A DNA stretch of 64,000 nt, taken from NCBI RefSeq assembly GCF_035083965.1, contig NC_089735.1, forward strand, positions 10,814,001-10,878,000, given 5' to 3'. A model generated the notes under the pieces. The model saw only the letters and a list, made by a program, of their open reading frames with translations. It was not told the origin of the DNA and searched no databases. The stretch is from Branchiostoma lanceolatum (lineage: Eukaryota > Chordata > Leptocardii > Amphioxiformes > Branchiostomatidae). Each line of letters begins with the position of its first letter. The first letter of the stretch is position 1. Positions 10,279-24,800 of the stretch are shown here, piece after piece. Position numbers and translations under genes: made by a program.

Positions 10279-12793
10279 CTTAACCTCAGAAAGGATAAGT
10301 CAAATTTGTAAGGTTTGCTGAAAATGCGTCGATGATTCTAAAAGTTATGAGTTGAAAAGAAGTTATTTCATTGGTATAGCTAATAATGTATTTCTATGCA
10401 AGAAGTAGTGATTTGAAATACTTTTTCAAAGTCAGGTTGCTACTGTATTGCCCACTGACCTACATTTGTAAAACCCTGAGGTTGCACATTAACATTTTAT
10501 GCTTCTGTTTCAAGCTACTAATTTTTACATATTTTTATCTATTCTAGTCGGTTGAAATGTGGAAAGAAAAGACCCTCAATTTTTGAAAATCGTATGATGG
10601 CATTTTTTTTAAATTTTCATTGCAATCTGTCTTAGAATTTATTCCTTGCTCTGACAGCACATCAATACTAGAGGGTGGCTTGCACAATGATTCCAGTCTT
10701 TGCTCCAAATCTACGTATAGCGATACATTGCCTGTGTTAAGAAGGATATGTGGTTATGTGGCGCAACTGGGTAACCATGTATTTCGAACCTAAGGTATGC
10801 TGTGGTCAGGACCATAAATTACAGCAATAACGGTGAGAGGGGAGGGTTTTAGAGTATCATAAAACATGTTTTAGATGTGTTGCTGGATTAAACCTGCTCT
10901 TGAAGGGCATTCTGCCAGTGGGCCAAGGGCACTGCCACTGGGGTAGTTTGATCAGCAGTCTGGAGAATATAGTGGTCAGTAAATTTATCTATTGATCTGG
11001 TACAGTGCATGTACATGCATAAAAAAAGATAATATTATTATAATGTATAATCTAATTAGATGTATGTGCTCAAAGAGAAATTGTATGCAACACTCATATA
11101 TCAAGATGAATTTTGCAAAAGTTTTGAAACCTTTCTTTAATTGGTATTAACTTACTATAGCATAGGTAAGAATAACTCACCCGTTCTCAATTGGGATTAT
11201 GCTTTTTCAAGTAGTTATTACCGTAAAATTCCTATTTACGTACGCACCCCTCCTAACGTACACACCCCTGATTTGGGGACGATTCCAGGCCTGACTCAGT
11301 GATTTGAAACGTTCAAGGGAAAACCCTCCTAACGTATGCACCCCCTCTCCAGCATTTCAGTGGATGGTTAAGAGGTTGACATGATCATCCTTCCGATGAT
11401 GTTTACCGACTTAAAGGGTAACTGAGAAAATGTTTCTGGGTACAAAATATCAAACAATTTAAATACATGTATTATCTATTCTTTATTACTGGTTGATTGT
11501 GTGGTAGCATTCCACACTTCATTTGCATGAAAATGTACTGTACTCTCATGCTGATATGCGATTTTTCCGAGGAAGCCCCTCCTGACGTACGCAGCCCGAC
11601 TTTGGTGTCGGCCTCGAGCACCTGTTTGCAACTTGAAAAGTTTAAAAAGTGCGTACGTAAATAGGGATTTTACGGTACTAGTGGTAGTGTAATGCGGCTC
11701 TGCTACAGGTCACGTTTTCAGCAAAGCACACCGGATCACCGCTCCTCTTCTCAATATATATGTTGATTGGCCTGAAGCTGCCAGATACACGGTGCCGTCA
11801 ACTTTATGTCGCCATCTGAAAGTATGACCGTAAATTGTAATCACAAATAAGGTTCAAATCTAGACCAGGATCAGCCTCTGACAAAGTGCACCCATCTTAT
11901 CTACTGTCCTTAATGTAAGTCACATGCCAGAAATGGCCAGCGCCATTATTGGATCGAGTCACTTTGCTACATGTTTTATATGTCTGGACTGTGCTTCAGA
12001 CACAAGGTCACTTTGGAGCCTTAAATCAAAGGTCCAACATACAGGTCCCCTTGATTAGATCAGCAATGCCAGCAGGGATTGGCTATTGCTCTCAACTATG
12101 TCATGCCATTGGTTGTAAGTCTGACCATTCAATGTCAGTTGAAAGTCAGGGATATTTAGACTAATACCTTATGTCCTGTCTCTCTGATTGGTGTATTTGT
12201 GTCTGTAAGTGTATCTGTAACTGGCTCGTAAGGATCTCCCCTGAAATTTAGAGTATGATGATGCTTGGGGTAAAATCATTCAAAATTGTTAGCAAATTGG
12301 TCCATAAGTGGGGTATGTGAAGGTGATGGACATTCTTACTTTGTATCTCCTTTATGGCATTGAAAGGCAAAGAAAAACGTTCAGTAGAAAAACTCTATAA
12401 GTCTAGATCTATTTCTGAAAATCAGTGATGGTGCCGGGATTGCAACTTATGATTGCTTGGGTGCCAATATTCCATGATGCCGGCTTTAGAAAGATCCATG
12501 GACTTACTTAGAAATTGAATTTCAGCTTTGCAAATAGGCTCAGTCTTGTTTGTATATAAAGGATTCCAGCCTGTCTTGTTGCAAAGGTACTGAATGTAAC
12601 ATCAACTCTGTGTTATTGAGACCCTCTCAAGAATGTCTTGAACTCCTGGCTATCTTAAGTGTGCATACCTTTGGGATTACTAGATCTTTTTAAATTCTGT
12701 GGCAATCTTAGAGTGCCCAATGGAATTATGTGAGTTGCCTGACACGTCTTGTGTGTGCTTGACATTAAAAACTTTCCCTTCATTATTTTGCAG
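10279..12793. other. Intergenic/upstream region of P4HA
   Basis: No coding exon is recognised. A 455-bp MITE lies at 11221-11675. The first P4HA coding exon is preceded by a good 3' splice site (ATTTTGCAG at 12785-12793), so an untranslated 5' exon and the promoter should lie somewhere in this interval; I could not place them. Confidence 0.45.
11221..11675. mobile_element. MITE with TA target duplication
   Basis: Terminal inverted repeats of about 27 bp (left CCGTAAAATTCCTATTTACG, right the reverse complement with one or two mismatches) are flanked by TA on both sides (11219-11220 and 11676-11677). The interior repeats the word CTAACGTACGCACCCC. The flanks (TTTTTCAAGTAG on the left, CTAGTGGTAGTG on the right) reconstitute a sequence seen uninterrupted at 2897-2922, which acts as a paralogous empty site. 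TA duplications fit a Tc1/mariner-like source. Confidence 0.8.
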
Positions 12794-12815
12794 GTCCTTT
12801 GGCCTTTTCATCACC

Positions 12816-15800
12816 ATGTTTGTCCCGAGACCAATGATGGTGCTACCAGTGGGTATCATACTGCTGTTCCTGGGGCAAGCCTCCGTGGATGCGGAGGTGT
12901 TCACTGCCCTGTGCGACATGGAGTACCTGGTACACATGGAGAAGGACCTAGTCGACTCCCTGGACCGGTACATACAGCAGGAAGAGGACAAGCTGAACAG
13001 AATCAAGACGTATGGCTTTCCACATGTTTTCATGGCTTACAGTATTGTGGTTGTTGTTGTTGTTGTGATTGCTCCAATCTTACAATAGGGGCTTTAAATG
13101 TGACATACAGTTCAGTCCAAAATTAGTCAAGATAAACATCACATCATATATGATTATTGTAATGCCTTATTATGATAATGATATGTGTAGAATAGTATGG
13201 CCATTTTAAAACGTCATATCCAGGGCTGCCTCCAGGACCTATCCCTCCGTCCCAGGATGGAAATTTGCTTGTTGGGACGGAAAAAAATTTCACCCTGTCC
13301 GTCCCAAAATCTTAACTTAATGACATTGAATTGATGAAACTGTATCTTTGTAAGCTTAAAATGACGAATTTAACGAACCAGCTCCCAAACAATGAGTTGG
13401 ACAGAAAAAAATGCAAAGCTGTAGACGGCCCTGGTCATATCATACATGTATGTAATACTACTTTACTACTAATACTAGGTAATCATATTCACTTCTCTAT
13501 GTTATGATGCATGCTTGATTTTTGTCTTTTTTGTGGCAGCTTTCAGTCAAGGATCAGAGAAGTGTCCCAGATGGCAATGGAGGAACCCACCCGACACCTG
13601 CACCACCCAGTCAATGCCTACCTCCTGGTGAAGAGGTTCACTCGAGACTGGCCTCTCCTGGAGGCCTGGATACAGGAGGACACTGCAGAGGGTAGGTCAC
13701 ATACATGTAGATGTTTTCACAAAAGGGTTGGTAGTGTGGGTAGTCCAGTGGCTAGCAGCCCTGCCTCTAGACCTAGAAGTCGTGATTTTGATCCCGGCTG
13801 TGTCGCTCACCCGACATGCACACTACCAGAAAGGGTCGCAGTCCTTAGGTTAAAGCCGTGGTCCACCTTTCATTGTACTTGTCGAAAAGCGCTAAGGGAA
13901 TTTTCCCTGTACAATAAATCTGTAAATACTATACATAGTGTCTGTCTTCTCTGTCACGACCAGTGGAAGACTAGCTCTTCAATGAACTAAACTGGATCGA
14001 GATCACTTTCACTTTCTGTTCCTGGCATGTTGGAACAAAAAAGGAGGAAGAGCCTTGGAACAAGGGAGAGAGGGAGACAGAGAGAGAGAGAGAGAGAGAA
14101 AGAGTGTGTGTGTGTGTGTCAATGTATATATGATTGAGAAGTTTTCACTTATTTCTTCTTTGAACATAAACAAACTGCTATCACACAACACTGGGAAAAT
14201 GTCTTAAAACTTAAGTCTTCTTAATATATGAAAAGCAACATACATGTAGATCTACTGTTTCACCTGATGGACAAAAGATTTTCCAATTTAGCACGTTTCT
14301 CACGCTTACTTTTCTATGTCAGATTTCCTGTACAACATGACAAAGGTCAAGGAGTCGTTCCCATCAGACGAGGACTACATCGGTGCAGGGAAGGCACTGG
14401 TGCGACTTCAGGACACATACGACCTGTCCACACAGAACATTGCCAAGGGCAAGATGGGCGAAATCGGTATGTCAAGAGAAGTCTATTAGGACCTTATAAG
14501 AAACCACTAGGTCTTAAGACAGGTGCTATGCAGATATTAGATGTGGTTCCATAGTATTATTTTTAAGATTCTTGTTCATATATGCAATTAATGCTGCGTA
14601 CCTAAAGGTAACATCAGGTACAGGTACAGGTACCGATACAGAGGTTTAGGTACAGGTCCGGACCTGTACCTGTACCTGAACAAATTCACATGTGTTCCTC
14701 TGAACTTCTTCAATCATGACAGAAACACAAATAAACTGTTTACTGTTTTCAATGTGTCAGCATCTTTATTCAAAGAACATAACTAGGTTTCCTGCCGCCA
14801 ACCTCCCTTGGCCTTGCTATCAAAACTCCCGGCCTGCCCGAATGATCTGTTGCATATTAGATATGCTGTTCCCAGGTGTCGCTTTGGTCACGTTTGGTGC
14901 TGCATGAGGTCAGGAGATCAGTCACAAAATAAGCACATACTTGTTGTAAATTCATATCGGTACAGTACCGGTACTTCATGATCCGGTATTTTGGACCTAT
15001 ACCTAATCAATTTTTACGGTACAGTACCGGTACGCAGCACTATATGCAATCAGTCATTTATAAGACTGCCTACCTAAATGGAACATTTGGTACTGGTTCA
15101 GAAGTTAAGAGTGCTTGTACCTGAAAAATTTGATAGTAATCTGTGTAATCCTTAATGAAAACAGAAACAGTAAACAGAATGTTTATTTGGACTTAAGGTA
15201 AATGTCATTCTAGGATCTTACTTTTGTAAATATAAGAGGATCTCAAATCAAAGGTGGCATAGATTTTGACGCCCATTCAATGTTAGTCTTTTTCCAGTGC
15301 AAAATTTCCAATCACATCTTTGTGGTAGGAGTTACAAATTTTAGTCACAAAATCGGTGATTAGTTTACGATGTATGATGATTTTATTTAGATACACTTCT
15401 GGTACATTGACATTGACATTCGGTATTTTAGACCTTACCCCTACAAGATTTTCCCGGTATCATACTGTTATGCAGCCCTTATTATGTTTGATACAAAAAC
15501 CAGTGTCCTGTGATATTAGTGTGTTGCCATGTAGCTACAACTTTTGTACATTTTGTTGCATCTGTCTATACAGTGATGTCTTCTGATTTTTGTCTGTGAA
15601 GCAGTAGAGTGCTGTCTGTTGTGTTTGTATAAAAAATACCTCTTTGTGTACACTCCAAACCTTGGTCTTACTTGTAGCTACTGCTACTCGGCCAGATACA
15701 GGGTTTACTAAGAGTCCCGAGCTTCTGGCGGAGGACTGTTTTGAGTTGGGACGGCTGGCGTACGTCGACCAGGACTACTACCACTGCGCGCTGTGGATGG

Positions 15801-18800
15801 AAGAGTCGCTGGCGAGACTCCAGCCCGACCCCATGTCCGACCTCACCAGAGATACCATTCTGGATTATCTGGCTTATGCTAGTTACCAGGTATGGCTTGG
15901 GGAGCTGGGAACTGTGAGTCGCATTTACTGCTATGACGTTTAACACACTAACGCTTGCCTGCTGACTTAGGCTGTAGCAAATAACAGACTTGACTAGACT
16001 GCACTAATGGATTAGGTGGATCACCTTTTCATCTATCTCATTAAATGCAAGGACAGGGGTTTTTCTAGGAACAAAATTGCAAGGGGGAGCATTGCAAGGA
16101 AGGAGAGCGACCAAGTGGGGGGGGATAAGTGTGAACCCCCCCTTCCACGGTGTGGAGGTTTGGAGAATCTTAGGTTAAAATGGTGCACTCTAACTAAGGC
16201 TTCCTGAGGGGTGAAACTACTGTAAGACAGGTCAAAGTTGAATGTGACCTACAGGTAGTAGCATTCCTGGTCAATCAGAATTTTATGGTTGTCAAAGGAT
16301 CTGCTTCCCAGGGCATGGTCAGGGGCACGGGGGCGCGGCGCCCCTGTTACCCTCTTTAGAAAAAGCCCTGCAGGGAGATGCAGAGCACTATAGATAGCAC
16401 AGGGGACAAAATCATAACCATGACAACTGGTATGTACTGCAAGCATGTTGTAGCCAGTTCAGTCAAGTTGTCATGGTAATGATTTTGTTTGCCCATGGTT
16501 CCCTTACTTCCCTATGTCTACCAGCATGCAATGGGATCCGTGAAAAGATGTATTGTGTTACACATGAAACCTTAAAAACTCTAAACAATCATGACCAATA
16601 CTCACAAACGTTTTGTTATGTTTTGTTTTGTGGATACCCTTTGTACTTATGAACCAGAACATAATCTTTTATTGTGCATGATAATTGAATCTATGACAGA
16701 CCAGGAAAAAATGCTGAATATAGAATGACATTTGTCATGTTGTTGTCCCTGTCTGTTGTTATTCATTAAAGGTGCCCTAAGCGATTTCAGGGGGTAAAAC
16801 TTGAAATATTCTGGGGAAAACAATTCTGTTTTGTGAGGTTGAAATTGACATTTGCTTCCCCATATTAGCACATCTGCATCATTATTTCAGACTTTGGGCG
16901 TTTAAAAATAGCACAGAAGCAAGCCACAAAAGGAGTATTTTATTTATTGGGTCCCCCCAAAAATCAGCCCAGAATCCAGCAGTAACCGTTTTCTGTCGAC
17001 AATTTTCGGTAACTTCCGGCCGCGTGACGTCACAATGCCCAAGGACATTGAGCCATGACCATGTGATTATTTCTTCGGATGCGTTTGGGACTTATCGGTC
17101 AGAATCGTACATGTTCGGAAGATTTGAAATAATGGCTGGCCTCCAAGTGCTCAGATTTTCAATGAGTTCCCACCACACAATGACATCACATTTTTGCTCC
17201 ATGATGGTCGATATGCGATGGGATAGTGTTATCCAAACTTACTATGGATAGAAATCAGAAAAAAATATGATTTTGAATATATGACTTTCAGCGCCCTAAT
17301 ATTGCTTAGGTTGCCTTTTAAGTATTTGCACATAACACATATTTCAAACCTATGTAAAAGCTCACAGGAAGACATAATTCACTTTGAGTTTAAACCAAAA
17401 GTAACTTGTGCTTCATGTCTACTATCTTACATGAAAAGAAATCTATAAGCCTTCTTTATCATTCATGTTTGAATGAAATCATATAAAAGGCATTTTTATT
17501 TACAGCAAAACAATATCGAGCGTGCATACCAGGCCACCAAGGAGCTTCTTAAAATCAGTAAGTAAAACCTTCATTTAACTTATGTTAACATAATAATATA
17601 TTATTGATGAATTTGTGTATTTATCATCTCATGATAACATTCGGCTCATATCTGAGCAACAAAAATACACTAGTGTTCGTTTGATTCCAATGGTGCTTTG
17701 CTCTGGCTGGTTGAAAATGTTTGTTTTTTCTCCAAATCAGATCCTGAGCACACTCGTGCGGTCAACAACATGAAGTTCTTTGAGAAAGAGATGGAGAAGT
17801 CCCAAAACCTGGTGACACCGCAGAAGGAAGAAGTTGAAGACACTACAGTGCGAGGAGAGTACAAGCGTGACCTGGCCCGAGACTACCTCCCAGAGAGAGA
17901 GATCTACGAGCTTCTCTGTCAGGCGGATCAGCCAGAGATGTTCAACATCGTAAGCGATGAATCTTGTCTCAAATTCTTTATGATACAGTTCACTAATTGT
18001 GTAGTAGTTGCCAATGTTTTGTTAGGCATGCTACCTTCCTCGGGCAATGATTACTGGTTCTACAGTGAGAAGAATACGGTCCTGAACATGACTAAGTTTG
18101 TATGCCCCCTCATGAATTCTCTATATACTTTGTAGGTTTTAGTTTAACGTACGAAGTGTAACAAAGGATGGCACAAGTGTTGTGGTTTAGCTTTGCTAGT
18201 AGTAACATTATTGCCAGGAACTTGGCAAAATCAATGTTTTGAATTATTCATGTTCCTGCAAATTCTGTGAACAGAAAACCCCTAAAATATTTCACGATTT
18301 ATAGTTCTGACAAGGGAGCCTAATTTTGGCATGCATTTGTCTTCAAACTATGAAAATGGAACTGTTACACAATTATCTTTCAACAACTCCCAAGGTCTTA
18401 TACCTACTTAGTCCCCAAAGAGGTCTTATTGAAACCTTTTGTCCTAAAGAATGTTGTGACAAATACTTCCATTGAGAGGGAAACAGAGAGAGATTAATTG
18501 TGCTGAAAGATCTCTTCATCAACTAGAGCCGATTCCCTTTTCGGATGGTGACGTAAAGCTGGCGGCCCGTGTATGAGGGAGCTTCAGGCATAAGCCTGAA
18601 ACCTCTGCACATAAAAGAACCCAACACACTTATCGAGAAGAGTATGGGTGCTTGGCTAAAAATGGGAGCCGGGGTCCCTTCATGGATTTGGGTCACATTT
18701 CTTTTTTTTTTTTTTTCTTGCTATCTTTAGTAGTTGTTTAAAATTATGTAATGTTGTATTGTCTTCCTACCTCCTCCTGGTAGACCCCTTCGAGGGGGAA

Positions 18801-21800
18801 GCACTTGAAGTGCCGGTACTTCACCAACAACAACCACCCTCGGCTGCTGCTGGCACCCCAGAGACTGGAGCAGGTCTTTGACAAGCCCAAGATGTGGATC
18901 TTCCACAACATTCTGACTGACCCGGAAATGGAGGTCATCAAAAAAATCGCCCAGCCACGGGTATGTCACTTCACTGTCTCCTGAAATATACAAATGTATT
19001 GTTTTTTTATTTCAAATTCAAAATCCCTTTTTCTTCTTTGAATTTATGCTAGAGGTAAAATCCATGTTCGATAGGTCATAATGATATTTTGGAACCCACA
19101 TTCACTGTCACTTTCTAACAGTGATCTTTGCTGTGTTTTATAATGACATGTTTTTTAAAATTGATTTCCTGTTATCGGTTGGATAAGGCAAAATAATGTA
19201 ATATACACATGTTTATGTATAACTAATATGGCTAATCATTAAAAAGGCTTCATTTGGATATACAATTGTATGTTTTTGTGTAGCTCGGGGTCATAATTTT
19301 GTTGTGGAATAAATACAGTTGTAATTTTTTAAAATTAATATATTATATTATAGCATGTTGCTTGGAAACTTTGAAAATGCATTACAGTTTGGGAATACAA
19401 AAGTCAAGACTATTGTGATTCAATACAGAAAAATGAAACAACATGAAATTGTTTCAGGTATAAAATCTAAGGGTTTTCTAGATAATCTCTGTCATGAAAA
19501 CTTCTGTGCATGCATTTATTGTGGTTTATTGAGATTTGTAAGAAAGACAATTTTTTTTCCTACAAAATTACAAATTGGTGCATAGCTCAAAAGACAGAAA
19601 TGCTAGCGTCTAGATTGGCTAACTTCATTCCATGTGCAAAGCTTTTAATATTTTTAATGGTATTGCAAAAGGCTGCCACACATATGATATACCATGTCTT
19701 GGTGTTTGTTATGTTATGGTATTGTTAATAGATGTACATGTAATTCTAGTTCCAGAAATAAGTTGTTTGCTTGTTTGTTTGTTCTGACTGTCACTGTAAC
19801 TGACTGGTGTACATTTGAATGTAGGGCTGCATACCAGGATGATACTGCAAAAATATTTAGGCACAGAAGTATAAACAAACTTTGTTACCAAGAGCATGCA
19901 ATTTCTACATCAAACTTTCAAAGATAAAAATCTACAATGTAGCACTGGAAAAAGATGAAAACATCAAAATGTCTTAAAATCAACCACCTCTTTTTATTTA
20001 AGAGCCTCTGCAAAACTCTGCAAAAGGTTCTATGCATTACAAAACAAGAGTTCAAAAAACAATCTGTCTACTTATATTTTACGATCATTGAAGATAATGT
20101 GTTACTTTGCCAAATTGTTCAGGTACGGGTACCTAACCCTCTATACCTGATGTTTCGGTACGCCGCCCTAACTGTTGTAACTGCTGCTATAACACGGCTG
20201 CACCGCTGTTCATGTCAACGTTGATGTTCGACACACTGCCTCATGTTGCCCACCTCTGTCTCCCCTCCAGTTACGACGAGCTACAATCCAAAATTCCATT
20301 ACAGGGGAGTTAGAACACGCATCCTACCGAATTAGTAAGAGGTGAGTTGTCGTGGTAGCGATCTGAACGTACGCGTTTCATCACTCACTAACGATTCTTC
20401 CCGTATCCTTCCCTAGCTTAGACGTTCGACTGCGCGAAATTTAGTCACTGGACAGTATGAACCTGCTTTCTACCGAATAAGTAAGGGGTAAGTACCTCGC
20501 ACTTCCAGAGCCATACCTTTTGAAGGGACTGGTATATTTGGTGGCAAATCTTGGGCCAGCTCTGTTAGGATTTCTGAATTAGATTTTGATTGGATTCTGG
20601 TAAAATCTCAGTTAAAAACTGGTGAGATTTTGTGAATGTGAACTTAACCCAAATCAAATTTGAAAAGGGTTATTTTCAAACTGTGTTCTTTTGAGATAGC
20701 CCAATTTAAAACTGTATACATTTACAAAACGTAACCAGTTAAAATCGGATTTGACCAAAATCAGATTTAATTCCAGTTTAACAAACCCCAATGTGAACAC
20801 AGAACAGGGTGTTAGTGTTTACTGGTCACAAGATTTGTCTATCTGTCCCTGGGTTCTAACAGTTTCTGGGGAAAGAGAAAAGGAAAATAACCCTCTGGTT
20901 TTGTCTGCTGGTATTAATCACCCTCCCCCACCCAAGCCCCCACACATGCAGCGATTACAGTCAAACACCCAAGGTCACATACATTGTAGGTTATGAGGAA
21001 TGTCATTTTGTTAAAACTACATTTTTTCTTGCTAAGCTATCAGGTAAATTGAATATCATGACACAAATTCATACTCAATTATCAAAATGTTTTCTTTCCC
21101 TCCTTTGACACAGCCTTTCTTTCCTCTCCAACAATCCCTATATTCAGATTGACCATTATTGCTGACTTGTCCAAGCAGTTTCCTTTCAGCAGATTTATAT
21201 GTCATGGTAGAGACTGCGATGTGGCAGAATCGCAAATTCCACCAGTAGAGATTGTGATCGGATAAGGATGCTAGGAATGTGTTAAAGTTGTCTCCCATGT
21301 TTAAACAAAATGTAGTTTCAAGTCAATCCATAATTGATTGATCTAAAATGATACAGATAGAAGTTTGATAAGTTCTGTCCTTTAAGGAAATATCCACTTG
21401 CATAGAAAAATTTAGACTACAAGTATGATCAGTAACTCTACTAATAGTTTCACTGATTGTACAAGCTGAGATCCTAATCGCATTCTCTGTCAAAAGAGAC
21501 TCCTGCAATCTAGTGACAGAGTCTGCGATTCTGCCAGATTGTAATCTCTGACAAAGACGCATACACGGAGAGCAGGTTCTATTACTGGCAACCATTACAC
21601 CATCATCACGATCAGTTGATGATCTCACGTATACTATGACTTATTTTACTTTGATGCTAACCTTTATGATTTGTTTTTGTTGTGGTATTATGACTAAAAA
21701 ATGACTAATCTGTGCATCCTGCATGCATTGGCTGCTTTGCTAATATTAATTATACTTTTTATTGTTTAGAATTGTCTATCTTTGATATCTTGAGTTTAAA

Positions 21801-24800
21801 GGAGTCCTAAACTCCAGAAGGCGGTGTTATTTTCCACTAGATTATTATCAATCAATACATAATCAGCCGACTTTGTACATAATTCCGCTTGTGGTGAATT
21901 ACACAAGGTGTGTTTTTTAAAACAATATGATACTCACTAAACCCCTGCAGACCCTACCAGTGTATTCCCTATGCCTAAACATATATTTTTAAACGTGGAT
22001 ATTTTCGGCGTAAAAGAGGGTGGTTAAGCACAATAAGAAGGCCAATTGTTAATATGATATACAAGAGCACATAGCAAAAAGATATTCCTTAACCACCCTG
22101 ACATTCTTTTTGTAATCTAACTTTTGTAAGGCATTGTCAGGCACATTGTAAAAAACACATAGGCTGAGGGTCACCTGGGGAATTTGGTAGAATACTGAAT
22201 ACTTTTGGATGCGCACGGGATAGTGGGTACTTTATCGTATACTGTAAAAAATATTCATTTCTACTTCCTAAAATTACCATCCATTGGAAAATAACTCCCC
22301 CCTCTGGAATTTGTACTCCACCTGCATGTTAGTGAAGATTTAATGAAATTAGAAGTGTAGCTGTATCTGATGTTTTTTCTTAGGAGAAAGCTCCAAAACC
22401 TAGACGTGTGTCGTTTAAAGTCTTCAACACTTCTTTTATTTCATGAAGTACTCTTGTTGGACACCCTATAATGGGTTGAAATGTTGAGATGCAATATTGT
22501 GTACTTTCTTTTTGCAATTTTGTTTTTTTAATGTTCAAAGCCCCTCCCATACATACATGTAGCTGTGTATCTGTCCTATTCTAGCTCCAGTTCATCCCCT
22601 GATCGCTTGCAGGCAAATAGGCTGGCAGTTGTTAATCAAGATAGTCAATTGGGATTTGAATATTCACCTAAGAGGAAACTATGATTAGCTCCAAGTCGCT
22701 CGATAATCTGTAACGGAATGCACTTGATCTCTGATTTGGTGCCTGTCAAAATATTTGACACCTGAAATGATAAATAATATAAGGGCAAAATGTTTAAATG
22801 AGGACACCTGTTCCACAATATTTGTCTTGAAAGCAATCAGAGTAGCAAAGCGGAGCTAGAATAGGATAGATACAAGAATACTTCCCATACACATGGAAAG
22901 AAATGTGGATTTTGTTACCATTTGTAACCTTTGGTAAAAGCTCTGTTTGTACCTTTAATTGTACAGTGCGTGGCTCCAAGGTTGGGAACACAAGGTGATT
23001 CGACGGGTGAACCAGAGAGTGGAGGATGTGACGGGTCTCACCATGGAGACAGCAGAAGAGTTACAGGTAAACATGAACTACAACAGAGTTCCTGCCACCA
23101 AAGTTTGCACCTTTGGAGACTGCTTTCTCAAGGTCTTACTTTTCACATGCTAAGGCCAGGCCAATTTATTTTGTTGCTTTTCGGCATATCCTGTCCTGTT
23201 TTTCCCATTTTGAAAAAAAAAAAAAATTTGGTCACTATTCCCATTCACAAATTTTAACTCCCAATTTTACTATTTGTTCAGTTGTAAAACTCGATTATAA
23301 GCCACCAAAATAGATTATAAAGGCCTGCACATACTTAGAAAGTGTAGTCACATCATTGATCTTATAGTACAGACGAAGCCACTTAATTGCACATCGGATA
23401 AACGCACACCCCGTTTAATTGCACCGAATCCCAAAATCCCAAACCGGTTCCCATTCACTGCATTGTTAGTGGCTCCGCATATCTGCACCGCACATTGTCA
23501 CTATGCCGGATAACTGCACCAATTTTTTTTAAAATCCTCGACAAGTTAACTAAAAAGGTGCTCTAAAATCGGAAAACGTCGTACAAATGAGCCGATACCT
23601 GCCGGTGTAAAGGCGCAATACCGCCAATATGTTTAAAACTGTTTTAGTAACGAAAGACGGCGGTCTCCATTGACAGTTATGTTGATAGGAATCATATGGG
23701 ATGTCCCGGGCGGGTCGGCATTAAGACACGCACGCCTACCAAAGGCGGCATTGCGCTTTGGCAGACAGCATGCTGTACTCAATAAAGATTGGTTTCTACC
23801 TGTACACTGTCTAATTACTGTGAATGCATTCATGTTCGCGGGAATTTGATTTCGCGTCGCGGCATCGCTATTGTCACATACTGCTGCAATAATAAAAGAC
23901 CGGCGTCTTTACGTCACATTCAGTCGGAAACCAAACAGCGACTCGGCAATGGCGTAGGTGGACATAGCAGTCGCTTTTGATGGTGCGGTGCTGACGTGAT
24001 GGCAGAGCTGAATCCGCGTCGTAGAAACTTCCTGCATTCGCCGGAACGAGGTGTACGCGGGTTCGGCTCTGCTACATGTATAAGGAGAATGATCTGTCAT
24101 GTCACTGATCAAACTGGAACTAAGAACTCAATATTTTGCTGGTTCTATGAGGTATGGTAGCGCAAGAATCGTTACGTTAGCTACTAAGGTCAAGTAAGTC
24201 TCGACTCTGGGGCGTTATCCAGTCTGTGATTGAGAAAAAACATGGTGGTGCGGTCCAGCTAGGAATTTCGCATAATTGCACCAGCCGGATAATTGCACCA
24301 AAACCGCTGACAAATGGGTGGTGCAGTTAAGCGGATTCTACTGTACTAGATCAAAGAAAGGGGTGCATTGCATAAAATGAGCCATACAAAGCTGAAACTT
24401 GAATAATCCTCTTATTCTTTATGTTATGTAAACCCTTATCTTCACCCCAGACTATTTGCAAAAAAAAAATTTTTTTTTTTTTTCGCCCTGTCGCTCCGAC
24501 TTTTTTTGAAAAATCTGAGAAGCAACCAATTAAATTGGTGTGGCCTAAAGTATGTTCAACACAGGGACATGTAAAATGTAGTTACAAGATGTACATTAAA
24601 ACTACATGATTTCTTCTTACACAGGTTGTCAACTATGGCATGGGTGGACACTACGAACCACATTTTGATTTCGCAAGAGTAAGTAGCATGATCTTGTCTG
24701 TCTATCAACAAATTCATACAACAACAAAAAAGAAGAAAAAATCATACCAATATTAGAGCTGACCAGTTTCTAGAATGTTGTAGTATTACAGTTTTGATAG

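Noticed and set aside
14228..14554. 108-codon open frame over P4HA exon 3
   Set aside because: It reads exon 3 in the wrong frame; the correct frame gives the conserved P4HA sequence and agrees with neighbouring exon phases.
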